Shown piece by piece: positions 1 to 8,323 of a stretch of 52,052 bases of DNA. The translations under genes and the position numbers were made by a program. A model generated the notes under the pieces. The model searched no databases. It was given only the letters and a program-made list of their open reading frames with translations, and was not told the DNA's origin. How positions within the stretch are numbered: the first letter of the stretch is position 1; every line of letters begins with the position of its first letter. Origin of the DNA: an uncultured Bacteroides sp. (lineage in GTDB: Bacteria; Bacteroidota; Bacteroidia; Bacteroidales; Bacteroidaceae); NCBI GenBank assembly GCA_949288585.1, contig CASEKR010000054.1, forward strand, positions 1 to 52,052, written 5' to 3'.

Positions 1-153
1 TGAACCAATTTATGCTTATCTTTGAAAACAGAATTCAGATATAAGGAGAACTTACAACTGAATCCTGTTTCCATTTACACAAAATTTTGGACAGTGTCAT
101 GGCATTTGTCCCCCTCCTTTTTAATCATTGCAGACAGGTACTGCAATATGGAT

Positions 154-1545
154 TCAGTTCATTTCACTTCTGTTGTAACGCTTCACCCTCTTTTTCAGGG
201 CATCTTTCTTGATGCCGTAAAGCTGTTCAATCTCGTTATAGGTACATTCTTTTTCCTGCACCATTTGGTATAAGGCCAAAGCATCTTCTATGGTATAATT
301 GGAATGTCTCCCCGGCTTTGTCTCAGTGCCATTTTCATCCTCTTCCGATGAAGGCTCTCCCAAATCTTTCGGACTGCCTTTGCCTGCGTAACGGAACATC
401 TCGACTTTCGTGTTCCTGGCAAATTCCAGTATGGAGATTTGTGCCCGGTCTCCATGCTTGCATTTCATATACCCAAGTACACGCTTGTCCTTTCCATGAC
501 GGCAATAGGTAAGATAGAGAAAATTATTTGTAAAATACACGTTCTTCTTGTTTCCTCTGACGCTTGACGGAGTGAACGGTTTGGTAAGTTTGCAGTCATC
601 CTTTGCATGGTAGATTTTGAAAGGCGTTATTATCTTGCCTGTTTTAAAACTTTTGTTGCGGAGTTTGTCCAGTTCCTCGCAGAATCGTTTCATAACTTTT
701 ACACCGAACCGCTCTTCCAGTTTGGTGTAGTTGTCTATGACGACAAAAATTCCGGATGCTTCAGCCTTCTCCTGCTCATCTTTCAGTATGGCTATAATTT
801 GTGTCGGCGTGATATTCGCCTCCGCATATATTTTGAGCGTGGACAGATTGTCGATAACAGAACCGTAATGTTCGCTGATTTCGCTATAGTGCTGCTCCAA
901 TGAGAACACAATCACAATCATTGGGGCGATACTATGCCATTCGGGAGAAAGGTTGACATCACATTTCCCTTTGGCTAAAGCGATAGCGACTTGCATGACG
1001 AATGTCGATTTTCCGCAATCGGTCGGCGCAACAAGTCCTGTATCATATCCTTCGCGGAGCCAAGGAAAGCCAAGCAGCCTTTCTTTGCTATCCTTTACCG
1101 TTCCGTTTGACTTCGCTTCATGATAGCTTTCGATTTTTTCCTCATCATAGTTATGATCCTGTGTGGTTTTTGCCTCCTCTCTTTCTTTGCGTATCTGATT
1201 CCGCTTGTCCAATATTTCACAAGTTGCTTCTTTTTTAAGTTTGATTACTATTTCCTCCTGTTTCGTTTGTTCCTTCATCTCTTCAATGCGTTGGTTATGC
1301 CGCTGCTCATTCTCCTGCATACGCTGGGTGTGTTCGGCTTTTTTTTCAGTTTGTCTGTTCGAGGATTCATTGTTCTGTTCTTCTTTCTTGCTATTAGAAT
1401 TTATTTTCCTGATGATATAAAAACTCGAAACTCCAGCAACTGCCACAATTCCAATACCTGTACCGATGTACTTGATGCCTTTCTTAACACCTTCCTTTTT
1501 AAAAAACTCAGCAAGGCTACTGAGACCATTAAAGCTAATGTTCAT
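154..1545 (-). CDS. Membrane-anchored P-loop ATPase of an integrative element (RepA/AAA_25-like)
   Basis: A 463-residue protein. A short N-terminal region is followed by one hydrophobic helix (about residues 26-48), a long charged, glutamine/glutamate-rich stretch likely to form a coiled coil (about 50-125), and a RecA-like ATPase core. Walker A is APTDCGKST (173-181), and VVIDNY around residue 271 is a plausible Walker B. The C-terminus looks like a small helix-turn-helix (the YNEIEQLYGIKKDALKKRV region). RecA-like ATPases of this kind occur in mobile elements next to tyrosine integrases, where they are annotated as RepA or AAA_25 helicase-like proteins; a DNA-replication role is inferred. 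The helix plus coiled coil ahead of the ATPase is unusual for RepA. It lies on the same strand as the integrase and the 437-aa gene, and shares their AT-rich composition. Start ATG at 1545. Confidence 0.7.
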   Translation of the reverse strand: MNISFNGLSSLAEFFKKEGVKKGIKYIGTGIGIVAVAGVSSFYIIRKINSNSKKEEQNNESSNRQTEKKAEHTQRMQENEQRHNQRIEEMKEQTKQEEIVIKLKKEATCEILDKRNQIRKEREEAKTTQDHNYDEEKIESYHEAKSNGTVKDSKERLLGFPWLREGYDTGLVAPTDCGKSTFVMQVAIALAKGKCDVNLSPEWHSIAPMIVIVFSLEQHYSEISEHYGSVIDNLSTLKIYAEANITPTQIIAILKDEQEKAEASGIFVVIDNYTKLEERFGVKVMKRFCEELDKLRNKSFKTGKIITPFKIYHAKDDCKLTKPFTPSSVRGNKKNVYFTNNFLYLTYCRHGKDKRVLGYMKCKHGDRAQISILEFARNTKVEMFRYAGKGSPKDLGEPSSEEDENGTETKPGRHSNYTIEDALALYQMVQEKECTYNEIEQLYGIKKDALKKRVKRYNRSEMN

Positions 1546-1639
1546 TTTTTGTTATTTTTATTGTTAAACTATTTAAATTATCCTCTTTGAATCAGGTTTT
1601 TGTTCGGATTTCTCTTCTTGTCCCCTTGATTCGGGGGCA

Positions 1640-1682
1640 AAAATATAGAAAAAGCTGTTGCCGCATATTAAGGCAACAGCTT
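1640..1682 (-). terminator. Intrinsic terminator downstream of the 437-aa gene
   Basis: Perfect 11-bp inverted repeat (1652-1662 and 1672-1682, arm AAGCTGTTGCC) with a 9-nt loop. Read on the minus strand it is followed by a T-rich tract (TTTCTATATTTTTG). It lies between the stop of the gene at 1792-3105 and the start of the gene at 154-1545, so those two genes are probably separate transcription units. Confidence 0.7.
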
Positions 1683-1791
1683 AATTTATAATGGATTAGA
1701 ATTCTCTTTCTGAAGATGTAATTCTACTCTAATCCATCTCTAATTCAATCCTAAATTTGTTGGATAGGTGAGGGTTGATGTTTATCGATAT

Positions 1792-3105
1792 TCAATTGGA
1801 TGGGTTGGATATTGCGGATAATATTTTGTCCCGTTCATTTTCCTTCATTTTTGCTGACAGCTTTTGCGGATCCAGTCCGGATGTGAGGTATGAATGACTA
1901 ACTTCGGTTTTTTGTCCTTTGCTGTATACCAAAAATTTTGCAGCTATCATTTTCCAACTTCCGATAGGCATTTGTTTTTTGTCAGTAGTATAAAGTTGTA
2001 GAAAGAAGAATTTCAAACTTGCGGCACTTCCGTTCCAGAAAATTTTTTCTTTTGTGTTTTCAGAGTTGCTGCATTCGCCTCCGCAGAAATAGTACAATGA
2101 TTTTATCTGATTCTTTTCAATGAGATTGCAGGTTGGTTCTGCTAATCTTGTTATCATTTCTTTCAGTTTCGCATTATTCTCAAAGTCCAAGGGGGTATAA
2201 GGCATCCTGTTGTTTATTTCTTGATTCTTGAGGCGTTGTTGTTGGGGTATTTCAGGGTAAATATTGAGCAGATCTTCGTAGTCTTTGTGTGTTTGGTTAT
2301 ATAACTCCATATTCTTTTTCCTGCGTATAATCCTCTCAATGGCTTTCTGTTCCATGGGATCAAAGATGTCCTTGTGTAAAAGATACTCCATAAGCATAAA
2401 CTCATAATGGCTGTAGAGCTGTCTGATAAACGACATTTTATTTAGTAACGCTAATGGATTTTCTAAAGTCTGTGCGCTTTCAATGAAATATTCATCTTCT
2501 ATGTCTATGTCCGTTGACTCCCTTTGGGTACTATAAAAATTGGATATTAACTCCGCCTTATTTTCATTGGCATGAGTTTCTATATATTCAGCATATCTTT
2601 GTTTCTCGGTATAATGCGAGCATAGTTTTTTAATTCTGTAAATGTCAATGTGATGTTCAGAAACATACGTATCAAAGCCTTGTTCATCATCATGGGATAT
2701 ATAACGTATCAATTGTTTCTTTTCTGATGTTGAACAGAAATAGCCCAATATTCTTGCTGCATATGTCAGCGGAATGGCTTTGAGTATTTTGAATATCTCG
2801 GCTGATTGGTTGGTTGAGAGAAGATCCGCTTCAATTACATCGTCTTCTATATAATTGTTTTTCCTGTTAGCTATGATAAAATCTAATGCTTGTGAAAGAG
2901 GTAAATATGCTCCCACATAAAAATTTAGTTGCTTATGGTTTATAGTTAACTGTTCTGATTTTTGTTTGATAGATTCATTCGAAATGCAGTGCGTTAGAAT
3001 GTTGGCGAAAATCTCTTTCACACCTAAAGTTACAATCTTTCTTTGTATTGACAGACTTGGCTTGCTTGCTTTTTTAATCTTTTTAAAGTATTTGGGGAGT
3101 GTCAT
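1792..3105 (-). CDS. Hypothetical protein of the integrative element
   Basis: I do not recognise this 437-residue protein. It is basic and lysine-rich at the N-terminus, mostly charged and probably helical, with no signal peptide, no membrane segment and no recognisable catalytic motif. Near the C-terminus it has a short Cys-containing stretch (YYFCGGECSN). It ends with a conserved-looking aromatic/basic segment (FWNGSAASLKFFFLQLY). Large uncharacterised proteins of this kind sit between the integrase and the replication ATPase in Bacteroides integrative elements, so an element-maintenance or regulatory role is possible but unproven. A GTG start at 3135 would add 10 residues. ATG at 3105 is preferred because MTLPKYFKKIKK is a more typical N-terminus. 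Confidence 0.6.
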   Translation of the reverse strand: MTLPKYFKKIKKASKPSLSIQRKIVTLGVKEIFANILTHCISNESIKQKSEQLTINHKQLNFYVGAYLPLSQALDFIIANRKNNYIEDDVIEADLLSTNQSAEIFKILKAIPLTYAARILGYFCSTSEKKQLIRYISHDDEQGFDTYVSEHHIDIYRIKKLCSHYTEKQRYAEYIETHANENKAELISNFYSTQRESTDIDIEDEYFIESAQTLENPLALLNKMSFIRQLYSHYEFMLMEYLLHKDIFDPMEQKAIERIIRRKKNMELYNQTHKDYEDLLNIYPEIPQQQRLKNQEINNRMPYTPLDFENNAKLKEMITRLAEPTCNLIEKNQIKSLYYFCGGECSNSENTKEKIFWNGSAASLKFFFLQLYTTDKKQMPIGSWKMIAAKFLVYSKGQKTEVSHSYLTSGLDPQKLSAKMKENERDKILSAISNPSN

Positions 3106-3439
3106 AATGGTTGTTGCTTTAAGAAATGGTAACACTTAGTATTCTTATAATCTGAAATACGCCCCAAAGGTACAAAAAACTTATAAGGTGAAAACTCCTC
3201 ATCAGTATATAATCTTATTTATTAGACAATATACCGAATAAGGTTTTAGGATTCTGATAATCATAACCCCTGTCCCTTATTCTATATAAACTCTATTGTA
3301 TAACAAATAGTTTTGGCAGGCAGTTTTGGGTTGTTCGACCAATCATATTGTGCAAGTTGCTATGTTTTTTATATCCTTAAAAAGATGACGGACATGAATA
3401 ACCGCTCATGCCCTTTATCATAATGATTTTTAGACTCCT
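3106..3439. other. AT-rich intergenic region inside the element
   Basis: No convincing gene. At about 3386-3411 there is an imperfect inverted repeat (GGACATGA ... TCATGCC). Read on the minus strand it is followed by a T-rich run, a weak candidate terminator for the integrase gene. The upstream part must contain the promoter of the 437-aa gene, but no clear TAnnTTTG box was identified there. Confidence 0.4.
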
Positions 3440-4666
3440 TCAATAATCATTATCAAAAACTAATGCAATCACCTGCCTATTCAACTCGCTTATCGGTGAA
3501 TAATCTTTTTTGATATATCTTTCAGTCGTCTTATGCGCAGAACCATGATTCAAAGAGAAAGCTATCAACTCGGTAGAGGCATGGCATTGGTTTTGCGCAA
3601 TGGTTGCCCAAGAATGCCGAAAGGAATAGGTCGTAATGTATTCCAGTTGGTCAGGATGAGTTTCGTTGTAGCAAGCCCTGATGTCCCCGATGCCTTCGTT
3701 GATGCACTTATTGAAGTTCTTTTGGTTGGCATAGGTTTCGGCGAAGTTGAACAATGCTTTTCTGCCTCGGTATTTTTTGAATAAAGGCATGACAAGTTGG
3801 GGGACTTCTATTTCAATGTAGGCTTCATCATCTCTCCGTCCTCTGGTTTTCTTACGGTTATAGCAGAGTTTGCCGTTCTTGAAGTTTTCCGGTTTCAAGT
3901 CATAGAGGTCTGCCGTATTGATGCCGGCCAAACAAAAGATGAGCATACACACGTCCTTTGCCCGTTCTGCCCGTGAAATCCATGTGCCTTTGGGAGCTTT
4001 CATGCCGCTGATGTCTGTGCCGAAGAAGTGTTTCAGCATATCCACATCAACGGCTCGCTTAACCGGGGCTTTAGGCTTAGGAATGGAAACCTTGCGGAAA
4101 GGCTGGTTTGTAATCCGGATAATATCCCGGTCGTAATCGTTGAACTCATCACACCCATGCTGAAACATTGCTTTGATAGCTTTGGGATAACCGTTCTTGG
4201 CGTATCGTGTGTTTTTCATTGAAGCAATCCAATCGTTGATGAGTTTGCTGGTGACATCCGAGAACTTGAGCGTTTTCTTCCCGCTGAACTCTTCAAGGCG
4301 TGCAATGGCCAGTTTGTAGTTCTGCGAAGTTGTTTCCCTGCCTTCTTCATCCATTCTTCTGGTGAACAAGCGGCAATAATCGGAGAAGGACATGACTTCA
4401 AAGCCTTTCGTCAGATAGTCCGCAATTTCTTTGGCCGACCAGTCTTTGATGTTTGCCCGATTGCATTTGTCTACATATTCAGCTATGTAGATGGAGCATT
4501 GTTTATTGACTACGGGATTTTGGATTTCTCCTTTTCTGATGTCCGCACTACTAACTAAGAAGTCTGTTTTAATGTAGGCGATGCTGTTGTTGTGGGCTAT
4601 GCGTATATAAACAACATAAAACCCATCACTTCTTTTCTTCTGCACACATGTTTTGAATACTGCCAT
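3440..4666 (-). CDS. Tyrosine recombinase / site-specific integrase
   Basis: A 408-residue Bacteroidetes-type phage/ICE integrase. It has an N-terminal arm-binding-like region (residues 1-90), a SAM-like core-binding domain (about 100-200, ending near INDWIASMKNTRYAKNGYP) and a C-terminal catalytic domain. Visible catalytic-box elements are FRHSWAT (the HxxR-equivalent region), LNHGSAHKTTERYIKKDY (late His and nucleophilic Tyr) and an NRKKTRGRRDDE segment with the beta-hairpin Lys. The gene points away from tRNA-Ser(CGA), and its start lies 130 bp from the tRNA 3' end, the classic layout of an element integrated into a tRNA 3' end. The element therefore extends leftwards out of the window. 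Length is normal for the family and there is no sign of decay. Its probable regulatory repeats lie immediately upstream (4670-4711). Confidence 0.92.
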   Translation of the reverse strand: MAVFKTCVQKKRSDGFYVVYIRIAHNNSIAYIKTDFLVSSADIRKGEIQNPVVNKQCSIYIAEYVDKCNRANIKDWSAKEIADYLTKGFEVMSFSDYCRLFTRRMDEEGRETTSQNYKLAIARLEEFSGKKTLKFSDVTSKLINDWIASMKNTRYAKNGYPKAIKAMFQHGCDEFNDYDRDIIRITNQPFRKVSIPKPKAPVKRAVDVDMLKHFFGTDISGMKAPKGTWISRAERAKDVCMLIFCLAGINTADLYDLKPENFKNGKLCYNRKKTRGRRDDEAYIEIEVPQLVMPLFKKYRGRKALFNFAETYANQKNFNKCINEGIGDIRACYNETHPDQLEYITTYSFRHSWATIAQNQCHASTELIAFSLNHGSAHKTTERYIKKDYSPISELNRQVIALVFDNDY

Positions 4667-4669
4667 AGT

Positions 4670-4711
4670 AACTCTAAGGATTGGCAGAGAAACTCTAAGG
4701 ATTTTCTAAGG
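4670..4711. repeat. Three helically phased TCTAAGG repeats upstream of the integrase
   Basis: TCTAAGG occurs at 4673-4679, 4694-4700 and 4705-4711, with spacings of 21 and 11 bp (about two turns and one turn of DNA). The first two copies extend to a 13-bp direct repeat, AACTCTAAGGATT. They cover -7 to -45 relative to the integrase ATG, between the gene and the tRNA attachment site. Arm-type integrase sites or an operator for integrase autoregulation are the natural candidates; this is inference. Confidence 0.6.
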
Positions 4712-4738
4712 CTGACTATCAAAACAAGGCCTTTTTAT

Positions 4739-4778
4739 AAGCAAAAATAGGAATTAAGTTTTTACGCTTAATTCCTAT
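4739..4778 (-). terminator. Intrinsic terminator of tRNA-Ser
   Basis: Perfect 12-bp inverted repeat (4747-4758 and 4767-4778, arm ATAGGAATTAAG) with an 8-nt loop. On the minus strand it is followed by TTTTTGC. It lies 18 bp downstream of the tRNA-Ser 3' end, so it would end the tRNA transcript before the integrase region. It is on the element side of the presumed attachment site, so the element may have brought it in. Confidence 0.7.
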
Positions 4779-4795
4779 AACTTACTCATTTTCAG

Positions 4796-4882
4796 CGGAA
4801 AGACAGGGATTCGAACCCTGGGAACAGTTGCCCGTTCACCGCATTTCGAGTGCGGCCCGATCGACCACTCCGGCATCTTTCC
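4796..4882 (-). tRNA. tRNA-Ser(CGA)
   Basis: An 87-nt cloverleaf on the minus strand. The acceptor stem GGAAAGA pairs with TCTTTCC, with a G discriminator base. The anticodon stem CCGCA/TGCGG encloses loop CTCGAAA, giving anticodon CGA. A long variable arm typical of tRNA-Ser and the T-loop GGTTCGAATCC are present. CCA is not encoded. The 3' end faces the integrase and is the probable attB/attachment core. Confidence 0.96.
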
Positions 4883-4897
4883 TGGCTAAAGGCGGTG

Positions 4898-4905
4898 CAA
4901 AGGTA
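4898..4905 (-). promoter_or_regulatory. Bacteroidetes -7 box for tRNA-Ser
   Basis: TACCTTTG on the minus strand, 16 nt upstream of the tRNA 5' end, matches the TAnnTTTG consensus. No convincing -33 TTTG was seen. Confidence 0.6.
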
Positions 4906-5000
4906 GTTTCTTTTGTGATAAGTTGTATGCTTTGGGGCGTTTTTTTTGCAGGCAAGCGTGTTTTTTGTCCCGAAGGGTGGGGCGGTGAGGAAAAAATACA

Positions 5001-5008
5001 TATATTTG
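5001..5008 (+). promoter_or_regulatory. -7 box for the outer-membrane protein gene
   Basis: TATATTTG matches TAnnTTTG and lies 27 nt upstream of the preferred ATG at 5035. Confidence 0.55.
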
Positions 5009-5034
5009 CCCCGAACTTTTAAAATAATGTGAAT

Positions 5035-5586
5035 ATGAAGAGAGTAATTACTATGTGCATGGTGGCTGTATGTTGTGTGTTGATGGCCACGAATGCCCAA
5101 GCGCAACTCCTCCGCTGGGGCGTAAAAGGCGGTGTGAACCTGACCAAACTTACCGTCGATGATTATAAGGACAAGATGGCCGGCTTCTTCGTCGGTCCGA
5201 TGGCCGAACTGACGATTCCCGTAGTCGGCTTGGGCGTGGACGCTTCCCTGCTGCTTTCGCAGAAGGGCATCAAGGCGGACGAAGACGCAGCGAAGCAGGT
5301 GGGGCTGGATATTCCGGTGAACCTGAAGTACACTTTCGGGTTGGGTAGCACGCTGGGGCTGTTCATTGCCGCAGGTCCGGACTTTTTCTTCGACTTCAAG
5401 GGAGACAAGGACGGCGTGGAACGAAAGAAAGCGCAGGTGGGCATCAACGTGGGTGCCGGCCTGAAGCTGATCAACCATTTGCAGGTGGGCGTGAATTACA
5501 ACATCGCCATGGGCGACCACTTTGAGTTGGATGGAGTAGGGGTTAAAGATAAGACCTGGCAGGTGTCTTTGGCTTACCTTTTCTGA
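5035..5586 (+). CDS. Outer-membrane beta-barrel protein (porin-like, PorT-type fold)
   Basis: A 183-residue secreted protein. It has a clear signal peptide (MKRVITMCMVAVCCVLMATNAQAQ; cleavage expected after AQAQ or nearby), then alternating amphipathic beta-strands with Gly-rich turns (WGVKGGVNLTKL, LGLFIAAGPDFFFDF, VGINVGAGLKLI). It ends in an aromatic C-terminal strand, WQVSLAYLF, with terminal Phe, typical of Bam-assembled barrels. The small eight-strand 'OMP_b-brl' families of Bacteroidetes have this size and pattern. The specific substrate or role cannot be told from sequence. A GTG at 5029 in the same frame is possible; ATG 5035 gives a standard signal peptide. A terminator follows, so it is probably monocistronic. 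Confidence 0.85.
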   Translation: MKRVITMCMVAVCCVLMATNAQAQLLRWGVKGGVNLTKLTVDDYKDKMAGFFVGPMAELTIPVVGLGVDASLLLSQKGIKADEDAAKQVGLDIPVNLKYTFGLGSTLGLFIAAGPDFFFDFKGDKDGVERKKAQVGINVGAGLKLINHLQVGVNYNIAMGDHFELDGVGVKDKTWQVSLAYLF

Positions 5587-5614
5587 TATAAGAGTTAATT
5601 AATCGTTCGGACAG

Positions 5615-5659
5615 AGCCGGGGCGTTCCTTCTGCGGAAGGGGATGCTTCGGCTTCTTTT
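5615..5659 (+). terminator. Probable terminator after the outer-membrane protein gene
   Basis: Hairpin with an AGCC/GGCT outer stem and a CCTTC/GAAGG inner stem (loop TGCG), followed by TCTTTTG. It lies immediately upstream of priA, which therefore needs its own promoter or read-through. Confidence 0.55.
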
Positions 5660-5676
5660 GCTATCAAACGTTGTGC

Positions 5677-8139
5677 ATGGAACAATTCGTCGATGTCATA
5701 TTGCCGCTGCCCTTGCCCGGAGGGTTTACTTATCTGCTACCCCAGCCGATGGTAGGGGAGGTGCATGAAGGGTGCCGTGTCGTAGTGCCCTTCGGACGGA
5801 AGAAGTTCTACACGGGCATCGTGGAAAAGGTGCACGCCCTGCGCCCCCAGGGTTACGAGGTGAAAGAGGTGCTGGCCGTGCTGGATGCGCGGCCCATTTT
5901 GTTGCCCGTGCAAAGCAGGTTTTGGCGGTGGCTTTCGGACTACTACCTTTGCACGCCGGGCGATGTGTACAAGGCGGCTTTGCCTTCGGGGCTGAAGCTG
6001 GAGAGCGAGACGGTGGTCGAGTTGAACCCGGACTACGAGGCGACGGAACGCCTGCCGGAGCGCGAGCAGCGGGTGCTGGACGTGCTGGCGGCCGAGCCCG
6101 AGCAGACGCTCACCAAACTGGAGAAGGCCGCCGGGGTGAAGAATGTCTTGTCCGTCGTCAATGCATTGCTGGCGCGTGAAGCCGTCTTCGTGAAGGAGGA
6201 ACTGAAACGCGCGTACAAGCCGAAGACCGAGACCCGCGTGCGCCTCTCTGCGGATGCCCGCAACGAACACCGGTTGCACATCTTTTTTGACGAACTGCAA
6301 CGGCGTGCGCCCAAGCAGTTGGACTTGCTGATGAAGTACCTGGAGCTATCCTGCGCCTTGGGCGGGCAGGAACGCCCCGTGGCCAAGCGCGACTTGTTGC
6401 AACGCACGGGCGCGACGCCGGCGGTCTTCTCCGCACTCGTCTCGCGGGGAGTTTTCGAAGTCTACCAGGCGGAAGTCGGACGTCTGGACAACCGCCTGCC
6501 TCAGGGACAGGGGACGCCCCATGCCCTCTCCGCCGCCCAGCAGCGGGCGCACGACGAGATTGTGGACGCCTTCCGAGAGAAGAATGTCTGCCTGCTCTAC
6601 GGCGTCACCTCCAGCGGAAAGACGGAAATCTACATTCATCTCATCCAAGAAGCCTTGGCACGCGGCGAGCAGGTGCTCTACCTCCTGCCGGAGATTGCGC
6701 TGACCACCCAAATCACCGAACGGCTGAAGCGCGTCTTCGGGGCGCACCTGGGGATTTATCACTCGAAGTTCCCCGATGCCGAGCGGGTGGAAATCTGGCA
6801 GCGGCAGTTGTCCGACACGCCCTACGACGTCATCCTCGGCGTGCGCTCGTCCGTCTTCCTGCCCTTCCGCCGCTTGGGCCTGGTGATTGTGGACGAGGAG
6901 CACGAGACCACTTACAAGCAACAAGACCCCGCCCCCCGCTACCACGCCCGCAACGCGGCCATCGTCCTGGCTTCGTACTACGGGGCCAAGACTTTATTAG
7001 GGACGGCTACCCCGAGCCTGGAGACATGGCACAACGCCGAAACGGGCAAGTACGCCCGGGTGGACCTGTCGGAAAGGCATCGGGCGGTGCAGTTGCCCGA
7101 AATCGTCCCGGTCGATATCCGCGAACTGATACACAAGAAGCGCATGACGGGGACTTTCTCGCCCCTGCTCTTGCAAAATATCCGCGAGGCGCTCGAGCGG
7201 AAGGAGCAGGTCATTCTCTTTCAGAACCGCCGGGGCTTTGCGCCGATGATTGAGTGCCACACGTGCGGCTGGGTGCCCAAATGCCAGAATTGCGACGTGA
7301 GTCTGACTTACCACAAGGGGCTGAACCTGCTGACGTGCCACTACTGCGGCTACACCATGCCCTTGCCTGTGCGTTGCCCGGCCTGCGACGGTGTTGACCT
7401 GCGCGCCAGGGGCTTCGGTACGGAGAAGGTGGAAGACGAACTGCACGCCCTCCTGCCCGAAGCGAAGATTGCGCGCATGGACCTGGATACCACCCGCTCG
7501 CGCGCGGCCTACGAGCGCATCATCGACGATTTCCAGCAGGGACGCACGGACATCCTGGTGGGCACGCAGATGGTGTCGAAAGGGCTGGACTTTGAGCGGG
7601 TCAGCGTCGTGGGCATCCTGAACGCCGACACGCTGCTGAACTATCCCGACTTCCGTGCTTACGAGCGTGCCTTCCAGTTGATGGCCCAAGTGGCCGGGCG
7701 GGCGGGACGCCGCGAACGGCGCGGACGCGTCATCCTCCAGACTAAGAGCATCGGCCACCCCATCATCGCGCAGGTCATCGCCAACGATTATGAGGGCATG
7801 GCGGCAGGCCAGTTGGCCGAACGCCAGGTGTTCCGTTACCCGCCCTACTACCGCCTGGTCTACGTCTATCTGAAGCACCGACGGGAGGATGTCCTGGAGC
7901 AGATGGCGCAAGACATGGCCGCCCGCTTGCGTGTCCTCTTCGGTTCACGCGTGTTGGGACCAGATAAGCCGCCCGTGGCGCGCGTCCAGACGCTGTTCAT
8001 CCGCAAGATTATGCTGAAGGTAGAGGCCACGGCACCCGTGGCCCGCGTGCGCAGCCTGCTGCTGGCCGTGCAGCGCGAGGTTGGAGCCGAACCGCGTTTC
8101 AAGGGGGCGGTAATTTATTACGACGTCGACCCGATGTAA
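5677..8139 (+). CDS. priA: Primosomal protein N' (replication restart helicase PriA)
   Basis: An 820-residue SF2 3'-5' helicase that reloads the replisome at repaired forks. The N-terminal 3'-DNA-binding domain (about 1-110, VDVILPLPLPGGFTYLLP) leads through a winged-helix region to the helicase core. Walker A is GVTSSGKTE (about 309-317), motif II is VDEEH (about 406), GTATPS is motif III and GTQMVSKGLDF is motif V. A paired zinc-binding insert with CHTCGWVPKCQNC and CHYCGY...CPAC lies at about 527-571; in PriA this couples helicase activity to primosome assembly. Length is slightly above the E. coli protein (732), normal for Bacteroidetes. TTG at 5671 could also start it; ATG 5677 is preferred. 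Codon use is G+C rich like the neighbouring core genes. Confidence 0.96.
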   Translation: MEQFVDVILPLPLPGGFTYLLPQPMVGEVHEGCRVVVPFGRKKFYTGIVEKVHALRPQGYEVKEVLAVLDARPILLPVQSRFWRWLSDYYLCTPGDVYKAALPSGLKLESETVVELNPDYEATERLPEREQRVLDVLAAEPEQTLTKLEKAAGVKNVLSVVNALLAREAVFVKEELKRAYKPKTETRVRLSADARNEHRLHIFFDELQRRAPKQLDLLMKYLELSCALGGQERPVAKRDLLQRTGATPAVFSALVSRGVFEVYQAEVGRLDNRLPQGQGTPHALSAAQQRAHDEIVDAFREKNVCLLYGVTSSGKTEIYIHLIQEALARGEQVLYLLPEIALTTQITERLKRVFGAHLGIYHSKFPDAERVEIWQRQLSDTPYDVILGVRSSVFLPFRRLGLVIVDEEHETTYKQQDPAPRYHARNAAIVLASYYGAKTLLGTATPSLETWHNAETGKYARVDLSERHRAVQLPEIVPVDIRELIHKKRMTGTFSPLLLQNIREALERKEQVILFQNRRGFAPMIECHTCGWVPKCQNCDVSLTYHKGLNLLTCHYCGYTMPLPVRCPACDGVDLRARGFGTEKVEDELHALLPEAKIARMDLDTTRSRAAYERIIDDFQQGRTDILVGTQMVSKGLDFERVSVVGILNADTLLNYPDFRAYERAFQLMAQVAGRAGRRERRGRVILQTKSIGHPIIAQVIANDYEGMAAGQLAERQVFRYPPYYRLVYVYLKHRREDVLEQMAQDMAARLRVLFGSRVLGPDKPPVARVQTLFIRKIMLKVEATAPVARVRSLLLAVQREVGAEPRFKGAVIYYDVDPM

Positions 8140-8178
8140 GCGGGCGTCATTCCGTTTCCTCCGGCGCTTCCTTGTCCC

Positions 8179-8244
8179 GGGTGCGCTCCGTGGTTATTCC
8201 GAGTGCACTCCGTGGTTGTCCCGGATGCATTCGGCGGTTGTCCC
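8179..8244. repeat. Three imperfect 22-bp tandem repeats
   Basis: Units at 8179-8200, 8201-8222 and 8223-8244 share the pattern G-rich, TGC, TCCGTGGTTGTCCC. Unit 2 differs from unit 1 at about five positions, and unit 3 is more diverged. A fragment of the end of the unit (TTGTCCC) precedes unit 1. They fill the 184-bp gap between the convergent priA and efflux-operon ends. No coding potential was seen. Confidence 0.7.
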
Positions 8245-8323
8245 GGGCGCGGTGGATGCAAGTACTTGTATGATAGGGCGAAATGCTCTCCTCCGCTTCC
8301 CGGGACATGTTGCGGAAAGAAGT

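Noticed and set aside
8179-8244. CRISPR array
   Set aside because: The repeats are directly tandem with no spacers, are imperfect, and no cas genes are present.
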